Assembly (NCBI RefSeq): GCF_004137085.1
Contig: NZ_QYBC01000004.1
Location: 124,001 to 188,000 of the forward strand
Reading direction: 5' to 3'
DNA from: Lichenibacterium ramalinae
Lineage (GTDB): Bacteria; Pseudomonadota; Alphaproteobacteria; Rhizobiales; Beijerinckiaceae
DNA length: 64,000 nt
This document shows, in pieces, positions 1 through 7,062 of the stretch. How positions within the stretch are numbered: the stretch's first letter is position 1; each line of letters starts with the position of its first letter. The notes below the pieces were generated by a model. That model did no database searches. It was given only the letters and a program-made list of their open reading frames with translations, and was not told where the DNA came from. The translations under genes were made by a program, and so were the position numbers.

Positions 1-230
1 TTGCGGGCCTCGGCCAGCAGCGTGATCCCGGCCTCGGTGAGGACGGGGCGGCGGCCCGTGCGGTCGAAGAGCGTCAGGCCGCCGAGCTGTTCCTCGAGGT
101 TGGCGATCGTGTAGCTGACGACCGACTGCGTGCGGTTGAGCGAGCGGGCCGCGGCGGAGAAGCTCCCGTCCCGCGCCACGGCGAGAAAGGTGCGGAGCTG
201 GTCGAGGGACGGGGACCCCAGGGCGGGCAT
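1..230 (-). CDS. LysR-type transcriptional regulator, N-terminal part (cut by window edge)
   Basis: Only the first 76 codons are inside the window and the C-terminal effector-binding part lies beyond base 1. The reading starts at an ATG whose complement is at 228-230. It gives a typical LysR winged helix-turn-helix: a DQLRTFLAVARDGSFSAAARSL segment type at residues 9-30, then TQSVVSYTIANLEEQLG and LFDRTGRRPVLTEAG. These match the usual order of recognition helix, linker and wing in the family. It is divergent from lptM, with 184 bases between the two starts. Its target cannot be told from what is visible. It is a different protein from the LysR gene at the other end of the window. Confidence 0.85.
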   Translation of the reverse strand, partial: MPALGSPSLDQLRTFLAVARDGSFSAAARSLNRTQSVVSYTIANLEEQLGGLTLFDRTGRRPVLTEAGITLLAEAR

Positions 231-414
231 GCGGGCGTGACATCCTCGGCGCAGGGGCGAAGTATCGGCGCGGCGCGGCCGCACCACGCCCGAACCTTAA
301 AGCTTTCTGCCGTGAAGGTCGCTATGTGTGGCAGGCCTGCGAGCAGGCTCGCACGGTCGATCGGCGCGTGTCGGCGACAGCCTGCCACGCGCGAGTGCCC
401 GCGTTCCTTCGGAG

Positions 415-651
415 ATGATCTTGGCGCGTCCCAGTCCCATTCCGGCCGTTCGGGCCCTCGTCCTGGTGCTGGCCGTCGGCGTGGCCCTGGCGGGATGCGG
501 CCGGCGCGGCCGCCTCGAGCCCCCGCCGACGCCCGAATCGATCGCGGCGGCCCAGAAGGCGAAGGACTCGAAATCGGGCATCCACAAGCGGGTGCCCAAC
601 CCGGCGATCCGCGCCCCGAACCAGCCCTTCGTGCTCGACCCCATCCTGTAG
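415..651 (+). CDS. lptM: LptM-like small lipoprotein
   Basis: A 78-residue lipoprotein. A hydrophobic stretch (residues 12-26) ends in the lipobox LAGC, with the acylated cysteine at position 28, followed by GRRGRLEPPP. In Gammaproteobacteria LptM (YifL) helps mature the LPS translocon LptD. The conserved context there and in Alphaproteobacteria is a short lipoprotein directly upstream of lysA, as here. The ATG at 415 is preferred over the upstream in-frame ATG at 328 because it places the signal peptide at the N-terminus and has a purine-rich GGAG just before it. Only 11 bases separate its stop from the lysA start, so the two are probably co-transcribed. The function is inferred from context and the lipobox. 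Confidence 0.75.
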   Translation: MILARPSPIPAVRALVLVLAVGVALAGCGRRGRLEPPPTPESIAAAQKAKDSKSGIHKRVPNPAIRAPNQPFVLDPIL

Positions 652-662
652 AAGACCTCGCC

Positions 663-1934
663 GTGACGCCCTTCCCCTACCGCGACGGTGCCCTCCACGC
701 CGAAGGCGTGGCCCTGGCCGAGATCGCCGCCGCCGTCGGCACCCCGTTCTACTGCTATTCCCGCGCCGCCATGGAGGCGCAGTACCGCGGCTTCGCCGAC
801 GCCTTCGCGCCGCTGCCCAGCATGGTCTGCTACGCCATGAAGGCCAATTCCAACCAGGCGGTGCTGCGGCTCTTCGCCGGGCTGGGCGCCGGCATGGACG
901 TGGTGTCGGGCGGCGAACTGCGCCGTGCCCGCGCCGCCGGCGTGCCGGGCCGCCGCATCACCTTCTCGGGCGTCGGCAAGACCGAGGGCGAACTGGCGCT
1001 GGCGCTCGACGAGGACATCCACGGCTTCAACGTCGAATCGGAGCCCGAACTGCTGACGCTGTCGCGGATCGCGGCCGCCAAGGGCACGGTCGCCCGGATC
1101 GCCCTGCGGCTCAACCCGGACATCGACGCCGGCACCCACGCCAAGATCTCGACGGGCAGGGCGGAGAACAAGTTCGGCATCCCGATCGGGCGCGCCCGCG
1201 ACGTCTATGCCGAGGCGGCGCGCCTGCCCGGCATCGCCGTCACCGGCATCGACATGCACATCGGCTCCCAGATCACCGACCTCGGCCCCTTCGACCGCAC
1301 CTTCGCCGTCATGGCCGACACGCTGGCGATGCTGCGGGCCGAGGGACACGCCATCAACCACGTCGATCTCGGGGGCGGCCTCGGCATCCCCTACCGCGCG
1401 GGCCAGGACGCGGAAGCCTTCGGGCCCGAGCGCTACGCGGCCCTGGCGAAGGCGCATTTCGCCGGCGCCGGCGTCACGGTGGTGCTGGAGCCGGGCCGCT
1501 ACCTCGTGGGCAATGCCGGCGTGCTGGTGGCGGGCGTCATCCTGGTCAAGCAGGGGGGCGACAAGCGCTTCGTGGTGGTGGACGCCGCCATGAACGACCT
1601 GATCCGCCCGACCCTCTACGAGGCGCATCACGACATCGTGCCGGTGCGGGAACCCCGGCCGGGCGAGCCGGACGAGCCGGCCGACATCGTCGGGCCGGTC
1701 TGCGAAACGGGCGACTACCTGGCCCGGGCGCGCCTCTTCCCGGCCGTCGTGGCCGGCGACCTCCTCGCCGTGAAGTCGGCGGGCGCCTACGGCGCCGTCC
1801 AGGCCGGCACCTACAATTCCCGCCTGCTGGTCCCCGAGGTGATGGTGGACGGGGACCGGTTCGCCGTGATCCGCCCGCGGACCGGCTACGACGACCTCAT
1901 CGGGCTCGACCGGGTCCCCGACTGGCTGGCTTGA
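663..1934 (+). CDS. lysA: Diaminopimelate decarboxylase
   Basis: This PLP enzyme decarboxylates meso-diaminopimelate to L-lysine, the last step of lysine synthesis, in the cytoplasm. At 423 residues it has the family's usual length. The barrel carries the PLP lysine in YAMKAN (K60). Later motifs are HIGSQ, the glycine-rich GGGLG phosphate-binding loop, EPGR, and CETGD, which holds the active-site cysteine near the C-terminus. The GTG at 663 is chosen because the protein then begins with the family's short N-terminus (TPFPYRDG). The open frame runs much further upstream to 237, but that extension overlaps lptM and has no family resemblance. It is coupled to lptM 11 bases upstream. Confidence 0.95.
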   Translation: MTPFPYRDGALHAEGVALAEIAAAVGTPFYCYSRAAMEAQYRGFADAFAPLPSMVCYAMKANSNQAVLRLFAGLGAGMDVVSGGELRRARAAGVPGRRITFSGVGKTEGELALALDEDIHGFNVESEPELLTLSRIAAAKGTVARIALRLNPDIDAGTHAKISTGRAENKFGIPIGRARDVYAEAARLPGIAVTGIDMHIGSQITDLGPFDRTFAVMADTLAMLRAEGHAINHVDLGGGLGIPYRAGQDAEAFGPERYAALAKAHFAGAGVTVVLEPGRYLVGNAGVLVAGVILVKQGGDKRFVVVDAAMNDLIRPTLYEAHHDIVPVREPRPGEPDEPADIVGPVCETGDYLARARLFPAVVAGDLLAVKSAGAYGAVQAGTYNSRLLVPEVMVDGDRFAVIRPRTGYDDLIGLDRVPDWLA

Positions 1935-2139
1935 ACTCTGCGAAGCACAACCGCTTTCCCTGGGAACCGAGAGGGCGGCATTTCCGGAGGCCGTGCCGGC
2001 ACAGGTTCGGTGGAGCCACGGAGTTCGACGCGGCGGCGCCGGCGCGACGCCAGGGCGCAATGCATCCGCCACAATGGCGACTCGACGCCGTCCTAGCGTC
2101 CTGGCGTCGGCGGCGTCGGGACCGCCGCGGAAGGCCACG

Positions 2140-3483
2140 ATGCGAGCGGCTTCGGGAACGGGATGGCGGGCACTGGTTCTCGCGTCGCTCTGCGTCGCGG
2201 GATGCGCCGGCCTGCCGGCCCGGGCCGCGGAGGGCGCCGCACCGGCCGACGACGCCCTGGCGGCGCGGCGCCACGACCTCGACGCCGCCAGCGCCGCCGC
2301 CGCCGCAGCGGAAGCCGACCGGCGCCGGGCCGAGGACCTCGTCGAAACGATCAGGGCCGACCGGGTCCGCCTCAACGCCGCCCTGATCGACACCACGGCC
2401 CGCGTCCGCGCCGCCGAAGCCAAAGCATCGGACACCGAGACGCGGCTCGACCTCCTCACCGGCAGCGCCGACGCCATCCGGGGGTCGCTGCTGTCGCGCC
2501 GGGCCGCCATCGCCGAGATCCTGGCGGCGCTGGAACGCATGGGCCTGCATCCTCTTCCGGCCCTGCTCGCCAACCCGGCCGACGTGCTGCGCGCCATCCG
2601 CACCTCCATGGTGCTGGGCGCGGCCGTGCCGGGCATGCGCGCCGCCGCCGAGTCGCTGGCGTCCGACCTCGCCGAACTGACCCGGCTCCGGGCCGCCATC
2701 GTGGACCAGCGCGACGCCCTCGCCGGCGAGGTGGCGTCGCTCGGCGCCGAGCGCACGCGCCTCGCCGCCCTCGTGGCGGCGCGGCAGGCCGCCCAGACGG
2801 CCGCCGAGGGGACGCTGGACCAGGACAGCCAGCGCTCGGCCGAACTCGCCCGCCAGGCCACGAGCCTGAAGGACCTCGTGTCCCGGCTCGAAAGCGACGT
2901 CGCCGCCGCGCGGCGCGCCGCCGATGCCGCGCGGGCCGCCGATGCGGCGCGGCGGAGCGCCGCGGTCGCCGATGCCGCCGGCGTCGAGGCCAAGGCTGCG
3001 GCGGCATCGCACGATCCCGCGCGCCTCGCCCCCGCCGTGGCCTTCGGCGACAGCAGGGGCCATTTGCCGCTGCCGGTCGCCGGCCGCGCCATCAAGAGCT
3101 TCGGCGCCGCGGACAGCTACGGTGGCCAGGAGCGGGGCCTCACCCTGGCGACGCGGCCCGGCGCCCTGGTGACGGCGCCGGCGGACGGCTGGGTGGCCTT
3201 CGCCGGAGCCTACCGCTCCTACGGCCAGCTCCTCATCCTCAACGCCGGCGACGGCTACTACATCGTCCTCGCCGGCCTGGTCCGGGTCGACGTGGTGCCG
3301 GGGCAGTTCGTCCTCATGGGGGAGCCGCTCGGCACCATGGGGGACGGATCGGTGAAGACGGCAGCGGCGATCGCCCTTGGCGCGGCCCAGCCCGTTCTTT
3401 ATGTTGAGTTCCGAAAAGACGGGGCGGCGATCGACCCGAGCCCATGGTGGGCGAAAGCCGAGTTGGAAAAGGTCCGCGGATGA
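2140..3483 (+). CDS. envC: EnvC-like murein hydrolase activator with degenerate LytM domain
   Basis: A 447-residue exported protein. The N-terminus has a hydrophobic segment with a possible lipobox (VAGC). A long Ala/Arg/Glu-rich coiled coil follows (about residues 35-270), and then a C-terminal LytM/M23 domain (about 315-440). In the LytM domain the positions that bind zinc in active M23 peptidases (HxxxD and HxH) read QERGLT, VLAGL and PVLYVEF, so no ligand histidines remain. That is the hallmark of EnvC-type activators, which switch on amidases at the division site rather than cutting peptidoglycan. The ATG at 2140 is preceded by GGAAGG and gives a proper signal sequence; upstream in-frame starts at 1993 and 2074 do not. 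Its stop overlaps the ctpA start (ATGA), as is common in Alphaproteobacteria. Confidence 0.85.
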   Translation: MRAASGTGWRALVLASLCVAGCAGLPARAAEGAAPADDALAARRHDLDAASAAAAAAEADRRRAEDLVETIRADRVRLNAALIDTTARVRAAEAKASDTETRLDLLTGSADAIRGSLLSRRAAIAEILAALERMGLHPLPALLANPADVLRAIRTSMVLGAAVPGMRAAAESLASDLAELTRLRAAIVDQRDALAGEVASLGAERTRLAALVAARQAAQTAAEGTLDQDSQRSAELARQATSLKDLVSRLESDVAAARRAADAARAADAARRSAAVADAAGVEAKAAAASHDPARLAPAVAFGDSRGHLPLPVAGRAIKSFGAADSYGGQERGLTLATRPGALVTAPADGWVAFAGAYRSYGQLLILNAGDGYYIVLAGLVRVDVVPGQFVLMGEPLGTMGDGSVKTAAAIALGAAQPVLYVEFRKDGAAIDPSPWWAKAELEKVRG

Positions 3484-4973
3484 TGCGCAAGGTTTCCATG
3501 GTCGTGGCGGGCGCGGCGCTCGGCGCGACGGCTGCGACGGTCGCCCTCCAGACGACGCTCCTGTCGGGGAGCCCGGCCCAGGCCGCCAATTCCGACACGT
3601 ACCGCAACCTGAACCTGTTCGGTGACGTGTTCGAGAAGATCCGCACCGACTATGTCGAGAAGCCCGACGAGGGGAAGCTGGTCGAGGCGGCCATCAACGG
3701 CATGCTGACCTCGCTCGATCCCCATTCGAGCTACATGGACGCCAAGGCCTACCGCGACATGCAGGTGCAGACGCGCGGCGAGTTCGGCGGCCTCGGCATC
3801 GAGGTCAGCCAGGAGGACGGCAGCATCAAGGTCGTCACGCCGATCGACGACACGCCCGCATCCAAGGCCGGCATCCTGTCGGGCGACCTCATCACGGCGA
3901 TCGACGGCGACGCCGTCTCGGGCATGACGCTGAACCAGGCCGTCGACAAGATGCGCGGCGCCGTCGGTACCCCGGTGACGCTGAAGATCGTCCGCGGCAA
4001 GGACAAGGACGGCACGGACTACAAGTTGAACCGTGCCGTCATCACCATCAAGTCGGTGAAGTTCGAGCAGAAGGACGATGTCGGCTACATCCGCATCACC
4101 CAGTTCAACGAGCAGACGTTCGACGGCCTGAAGCAGGCCATGGCCAAGTTCGCGACGGACATCCCGAACGACAAGTTCAAGGGCTACATCGTCGACCTGC
4201 GCAACAACCCGGGCGGGCTGCTCGACCAGTCGATCGAGGTATCGAACGCCTTCATCGACCACGGCGAGATCGTGTCGACGCGCGGCCGCAACGCCGACGA
4301 GACGCAGCGCTACAACGCCCGGCCGGGCTACGACCTCAGCCACGGCAAGCCCATGGTGGTGCTGATCAACGGCGGCTCCGCCTCGGCCTCCGAGATCGTC
4401 GCCGGCGCCCTCCAGGACCACAAGCGCGCCACCATCATGGGCACGCGCTCCTTCGGCAAGGGCTCGGTGCAGACCATCATCCCGCTCGGCCAGAACGGCG
4501 CCCTGCGCCTGACCACGGCGCGCTACTACACGCCCTCCGGCCGGTCCATCCAGGCCAAGGGGATCGAGCCCGAGCAGGTGGTGCTCGAGGACGTGCCGGA
4601 CGACCTCAAGGGCAAGGACGACACGAAGGGCGAGGCGTCGCTCAAGGGGCACCTGATGAACGGCGCCACCTCTGACGAGAAGCAGGGTTCGCAGGCCTAT
4701 GTGCCGCCGGACGCCAAGAACGACAAGCAGCTGATCGCGGCCCTGAACCTGCTGCGCGGCGTCACCACCAAAGCATCGACGGCGGAGGACGCCGCCAAGG
4801 CCGCCGCCATGACCAAGCCGGGTTCGGCACAGAGCGAAGCCGCCAAGGTCGAGGCCCCCAAGGTCGAGGCCCCCAAGGGCGACGCGCCCAAGACCGACGC
4901 GCCGAAGGCCGATATGCCCAAGCCGGACATGCCCAAGCCGGACATGCCCAAGACCGACGCGCCGAAGAACTGA
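3480..4973 (+). CDS. ctpA: C-terminal processing protease CtpA (S41 family)
   Basis: A periplasmic serine protease of 497 residues. An N-terminal signal anchor ends at AQA, an S41 N-terminal segment follows, then a PDZ domain (GGLGIEV start, about residues 95-180), then the S41 catalytic core. The nucleophile is in GSASASE and the general-base lysine in FGKGSVQ, both intact. The last 45 residues or so are a low-complexity tail of repeated APK and MPK units (KVEAPK, PDMPKPDMPK). The start is at 3480, where the ATG overlaps the envC stop; a second ATG follows at 3483. Family members trim exported proteins and, in rhizobia, affect envelope integrity. A GC-rich hairpin just after the stop may end the envC-ctpA operon. 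Confidence 0.93.
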   Translation: MMRKVSMVVAGAALGATAATVALQTTLLSGSPAQAANSDTYRNLNLFGDVFEKIRTDYVEKPDEGKLVEAAINGMLTSLDPHSSYMDAKAYRDMQVQTRGEFGGLGIEVSQEDGSIKVVTPIDDTPASKAGILSGDLITAIDGDAVSGMTLNQAVDKMRGAVGTPVTLKIVRGKDKDGTDYKLNRAVITIKSVKFEQKDDVGYIRITQFNEQTFDGLKQAMAKFATDIPNDKFKGYIVDLRNNPGGLLDQSIEVSNAFIDHGEIVSTRGRNADETQRYNARPGYDLSHGKPMVVLINGGSASASEIVAGALQDHKRATIMGTRSFGKGSVQTIIPLGQNGALRLTTARYYTPSGRSIQAKGIEPEQVVLEDVPDDLKGKDDTKGEASLKGHLMNGATSDEKQGSQAYVPPDAKNDKQLIAALNLLRGVTTKASTAEDAAKAAAMTKPGSAQSEAAKVEAPKVEAPKGDAPKTDAPKADMPKPDMPKPDMPKTDAPKN

Positions 4974-4980
4974 CCGGGAC

Positions 4981-5001
4981 CGGGCCGGCGTTTCCGGCCC
5001 G
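4981..5001 (+). terminator. Hairpin after ctpA
   Basis: An 8-base perfect stem (CGGGCCGG with CCGGCCCG) around a CGTTT loop begins 8 bases after the ctpA stop codon. There is no run of T after it, so rho-independent termination is only possible, not shown. Confidence 0.4.
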
Positions 5002-5080
5002 GGTCCGGATCCCTTCACGACACCTCTTGCAGCCGCGGCCCGGAGCCTTCCGGGCCACGGCCATACCGACGGGAGATCGG

Positions 5081-5512
5081 ATGGCGGGCGACGGACTCTT
5101 CGACCCGCTGGGGGTGAACCGCGCCGAGCCCGCCCGCTCCGTCCCGATCCTGTCACCACCGCTCGCCGTGGCGCTCCTGGCCGCCCTCGGCGTGGCGGCC
5201 CTGATCGGGGTCGCCTGGCTGCGCGACGACGGCGACCGGGGCCGCCCCCGGGCCGTCTCGCCGATCGAGCGCATCGCGCCGCCGCCCGCCCCGCCGCCGC
5301 CCGCCCCGCCGCCGCCCGCTGCTGTCCCGCCCGCCGCCGTGCCGCCGGTCGCGCTGCCGCCCGGCTTCCCCGACATCGCCGACCAGGACGTCGAGATCCA
5401 GAACGGCGTTCGGATCATCCGGCCGAGGCGCGATCGCGGCCCGCCGGTCTCCGGCCAATCGATCCCAGTGCCGCCCCCCACCACGTTCGGGGTGCCGGCC
5501 GCGAACCGCTGA
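5081..5512 (+). CDS. Small membrane-anchored proline-rich protein, possible stub of a divergent polysaccharide deacetylase
   Basis: A 143-residue protein with a short cytoplasmic start (FDPLGV), one transmembrane helix (about residues 28-49), a run of PPPAPPPP repeats (70-90) and a tail reading DVEIQNGVRIIRP and then SGQSIPVP. It starts at the ATG at 5081, behind a clear GGGAG. In many rhizobial genomes ctpA is followed by a divergent polysaccharide deacetylase with this kind of N-terminus (DPLG, helix, proline linker). Here the catalytic domain is absent and the frame stops cleanly. It may therefore be a truncated relic or a shortened functional membrane protein. The relationship is an inference from layout and general motif memory. 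Confidence 0.6.
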   Translation: MAGDGLFDPLGVNRAEPARSVPILSPPLAVALLAALGVAALIGVAWLRDDGDRGRPRAVSPIERIAPPPAPPPPAPPPPAAVPPAAVPPVALPPGFPDIADQDVEIQNGVRIIRPRRDRGPPVSGQSIPVPPPTTFGVPAANR

Positions 5513-5821
5513 TTGAGGCGCCGCCCGCCGGCGGGCGGTCTGCTCTGGGCGCATGGCGGTCCGCCGTGAGTTGTTCCCGGCGCATGAACAAGTTTTTACT
5601 CGATGCCGCGTCGCGCCCGCCCTACCTATGATGACGAGAAGGATCGCCGAGCCCCGTGACGGCGGCTCGCGCCGTGCGGACCGGTGGTGGCCGCGACCGG
5701 GCGGGACGATCCACCCCTTCCCGGGCGCCACCGGTCCTGCCAGGCCCCATGGGGCCGCGGAGGAGCGGCGGGCCGATCGGGCTGCCGCCGTCGACGTCCA
5801 CGCCGTTGCTGAGGAAAGCCC
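5513..5821. other. Intergenic region before the RND operon
   Basis: 309 bases without a convincing gene. It holds the palindrome at 5521-5538 and a less GC-rich patch around 5585-5645 (CATGAACAAGTTTTTACTC), the likeliest place for the promoter of the efflux operon. Short frames here show no protein-like sequence. No inverted repeat typical of a TetR site was recognised with confidence. Confidence 0.5.
5521..5538 (+). terminator. Perfect 18-base palindrome after the 5081 gene
   Basis: CCGCCCGCC followed at once by GGCGGGCGG, starting 8 bases after the stop. It could form a stem in RNA and act as a weak terminator. The following bases (tctgctctg) are only moderately T-rich. Confidence 0.4.
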
Positions 5822-7060
5822 ATGTCCGAGCGCCCGCGGCGCACCGCCCTGCGCCTTGTCCTGATCGCCGTGGCCTGCGTCGGCGTCGGCATGGCCGTCG
5901 CGTGGGACAGGGTCCGGCCCTATGTCGAGCCCGCCCTGGCGCGCCTCGGCCCGGTGGCCCAGGCCGCCATGGACCGGGTCGGGCCGCGGCACGAGGTGGC
6001 GAAGGCGGCCCCCAAGGAGGCTCCCGCCGTGCCGGTGAGCGCCGTCGACGCCCGCATCGGCGATTTCCCGCAGATCCTCACCAGCCTGGGCACCGTCCAG
6101 CCCTACAACACCGTCCTGGTCCGCAGCCGCGTCGACGGGCAGGTGATGACCATCAACTTCAACGAGGGGCAGATCGTCCACCAGGGCGACCTCCTCGTGC
6201 AGATCGACCCGCGGCCCTACCAGGCCGCGCTCGACCAGGCCAAGGCCAAGAAGCAGCAGGATGCTGCCAACCTCGACAATACCAAGCGGGACCTCGCCCG
6301 ATCGCAGTCCCTGATCGGCAACAACTACGTGACGCGGCAGACGCTCGACACCCAGACGGCATCGGTGGCGCAGCTGACCGCGCAGGTCGCCTCCGACGAT
6401 GCCGCCATCGAGAACGCCTCGGTGCAGCTCGGCTATGCCACCATCAAGGCGCCGATCACGGGGCGGGTCGGCTTCCGCCTCGTCGACCAGGGCAATATCG
6501 TCAACGCGTCGAGCGCCACCGGCATCGTCTCGATCGCCCAGATCGAGCCGATCTCGGTCGTCTTCACCGAGCCCGAGAATGCGCTGACCGACATCACCGA
6601 AGGCCGCAAGGCGGGACCGCTCGACGTCGGCGCGCTGTCCTCGGACGGCTCGAAGCCGCTCGCCGACGGCATGCTCGAGACGTTCAACAACGAGATCGAC
6701 ACGTCGAGCGGCACCATCCGGCTGAAGGGCACCTTCGCCAACACCGACCACAAGCTCTGGCCCGGCCTGTCGGTGTCGACGCGCCTCAAGGTCAAGACGT
6801 TGAAGGGCGTCGTGCTGGTGCCGTTCTCGGCCGTGCAGCACGGGCCGGACGGGCTCTACGCCTTCGTGATCGGTCCCGACAGCAAGGTCGAGATCCGCCG
6901 CATCAAGGTCAGCCTGTCGGACGACAGCACGGCAGTGGTGGCCGAAGGCATCAAGGGCGGCGAGAAGGTGGTGACGGCGGGCCAGTACCGGCTGCAGGCC
7001 AAGACGCCCGTTCGCGTGGTGCCCGACGCCGCCGCCCAGACCGCGCAACGGGATTCCTGA
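5822..7060 (+). CDS. RND efflux periplasmic adaptor (MdtA-like membrane fusion protein)
   Basis: This is the periplasmic adaptor that links an inner-membrane RND pump to an outer-membrane channel. It has 412 residues: an N-terminal signal anchor (about 9-28), a lipoyl/barrel start (SLGTVQPYNTVLVRSRVDG), a hairpin coiled coil (about 135-205), then the second lipoyl half (IKAPITGRVGFR) and beta-barrel segments ending near ARG-rich PVRVVP. The FNEGQ and LVQIDPRPY motifs are typical of the MdtA/AcrA family. The permease gene begins 2 bases after its stop, so they form one operon. No outer-membrane factor and no dedicated regulator are adjacent; a TolC elsewhere is presumably used. Confidence 0.92.
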   Translation: MSERPRRTALRLVLIAVACVGVGMAVAWDRVRPYVEPALARLGPVAQAAMDRVGPRHEVAKAAPKEAPAVPVSAVDARIGDFPQILTSLGTVQPYNTVLVRSRVDGQVMTINFNEGQIVHQGDLLVQIDPRPYQAALDQAKAKKQQDAANLDNTKRDLARSQSLIGNNYVTRQTLDTQTASVAQLTAQVASDDAAIENASVQLGYATIKAPITGRVGFRLVDQGNIVNASSATGIVSIAQIEPISVVFTEPENALTDITEGRKAGPLDVGALSSDGSKPLADGMLETFNNEIDTSSGTIRLKGTFANTDHKLWPGLSVSTRLKVKTLKGVVLVPFSAVQHGPDGLYAFVIGPDSKVEIRRIKVSLSDDSTAVVAEGIKGGEKVVTAGQYRLQAKTPVRVVPDAAAQTAQRDS

Positions 7061-7062
7061 GC

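Noticed and set aside
297-3095. Long open frame on the minus strand across lysA and envC (932 codons)
   Set aside because: It is Arg/Ala/Gly-rich with no family motif and runs antisense to two certain genes; a normal by-product of high GC.
5656-7062. Upstream extension of the permease frame
   Set aside because: It lies over the adaptor gene in another frame; the true start at 7063 has the right N-terminus and position.
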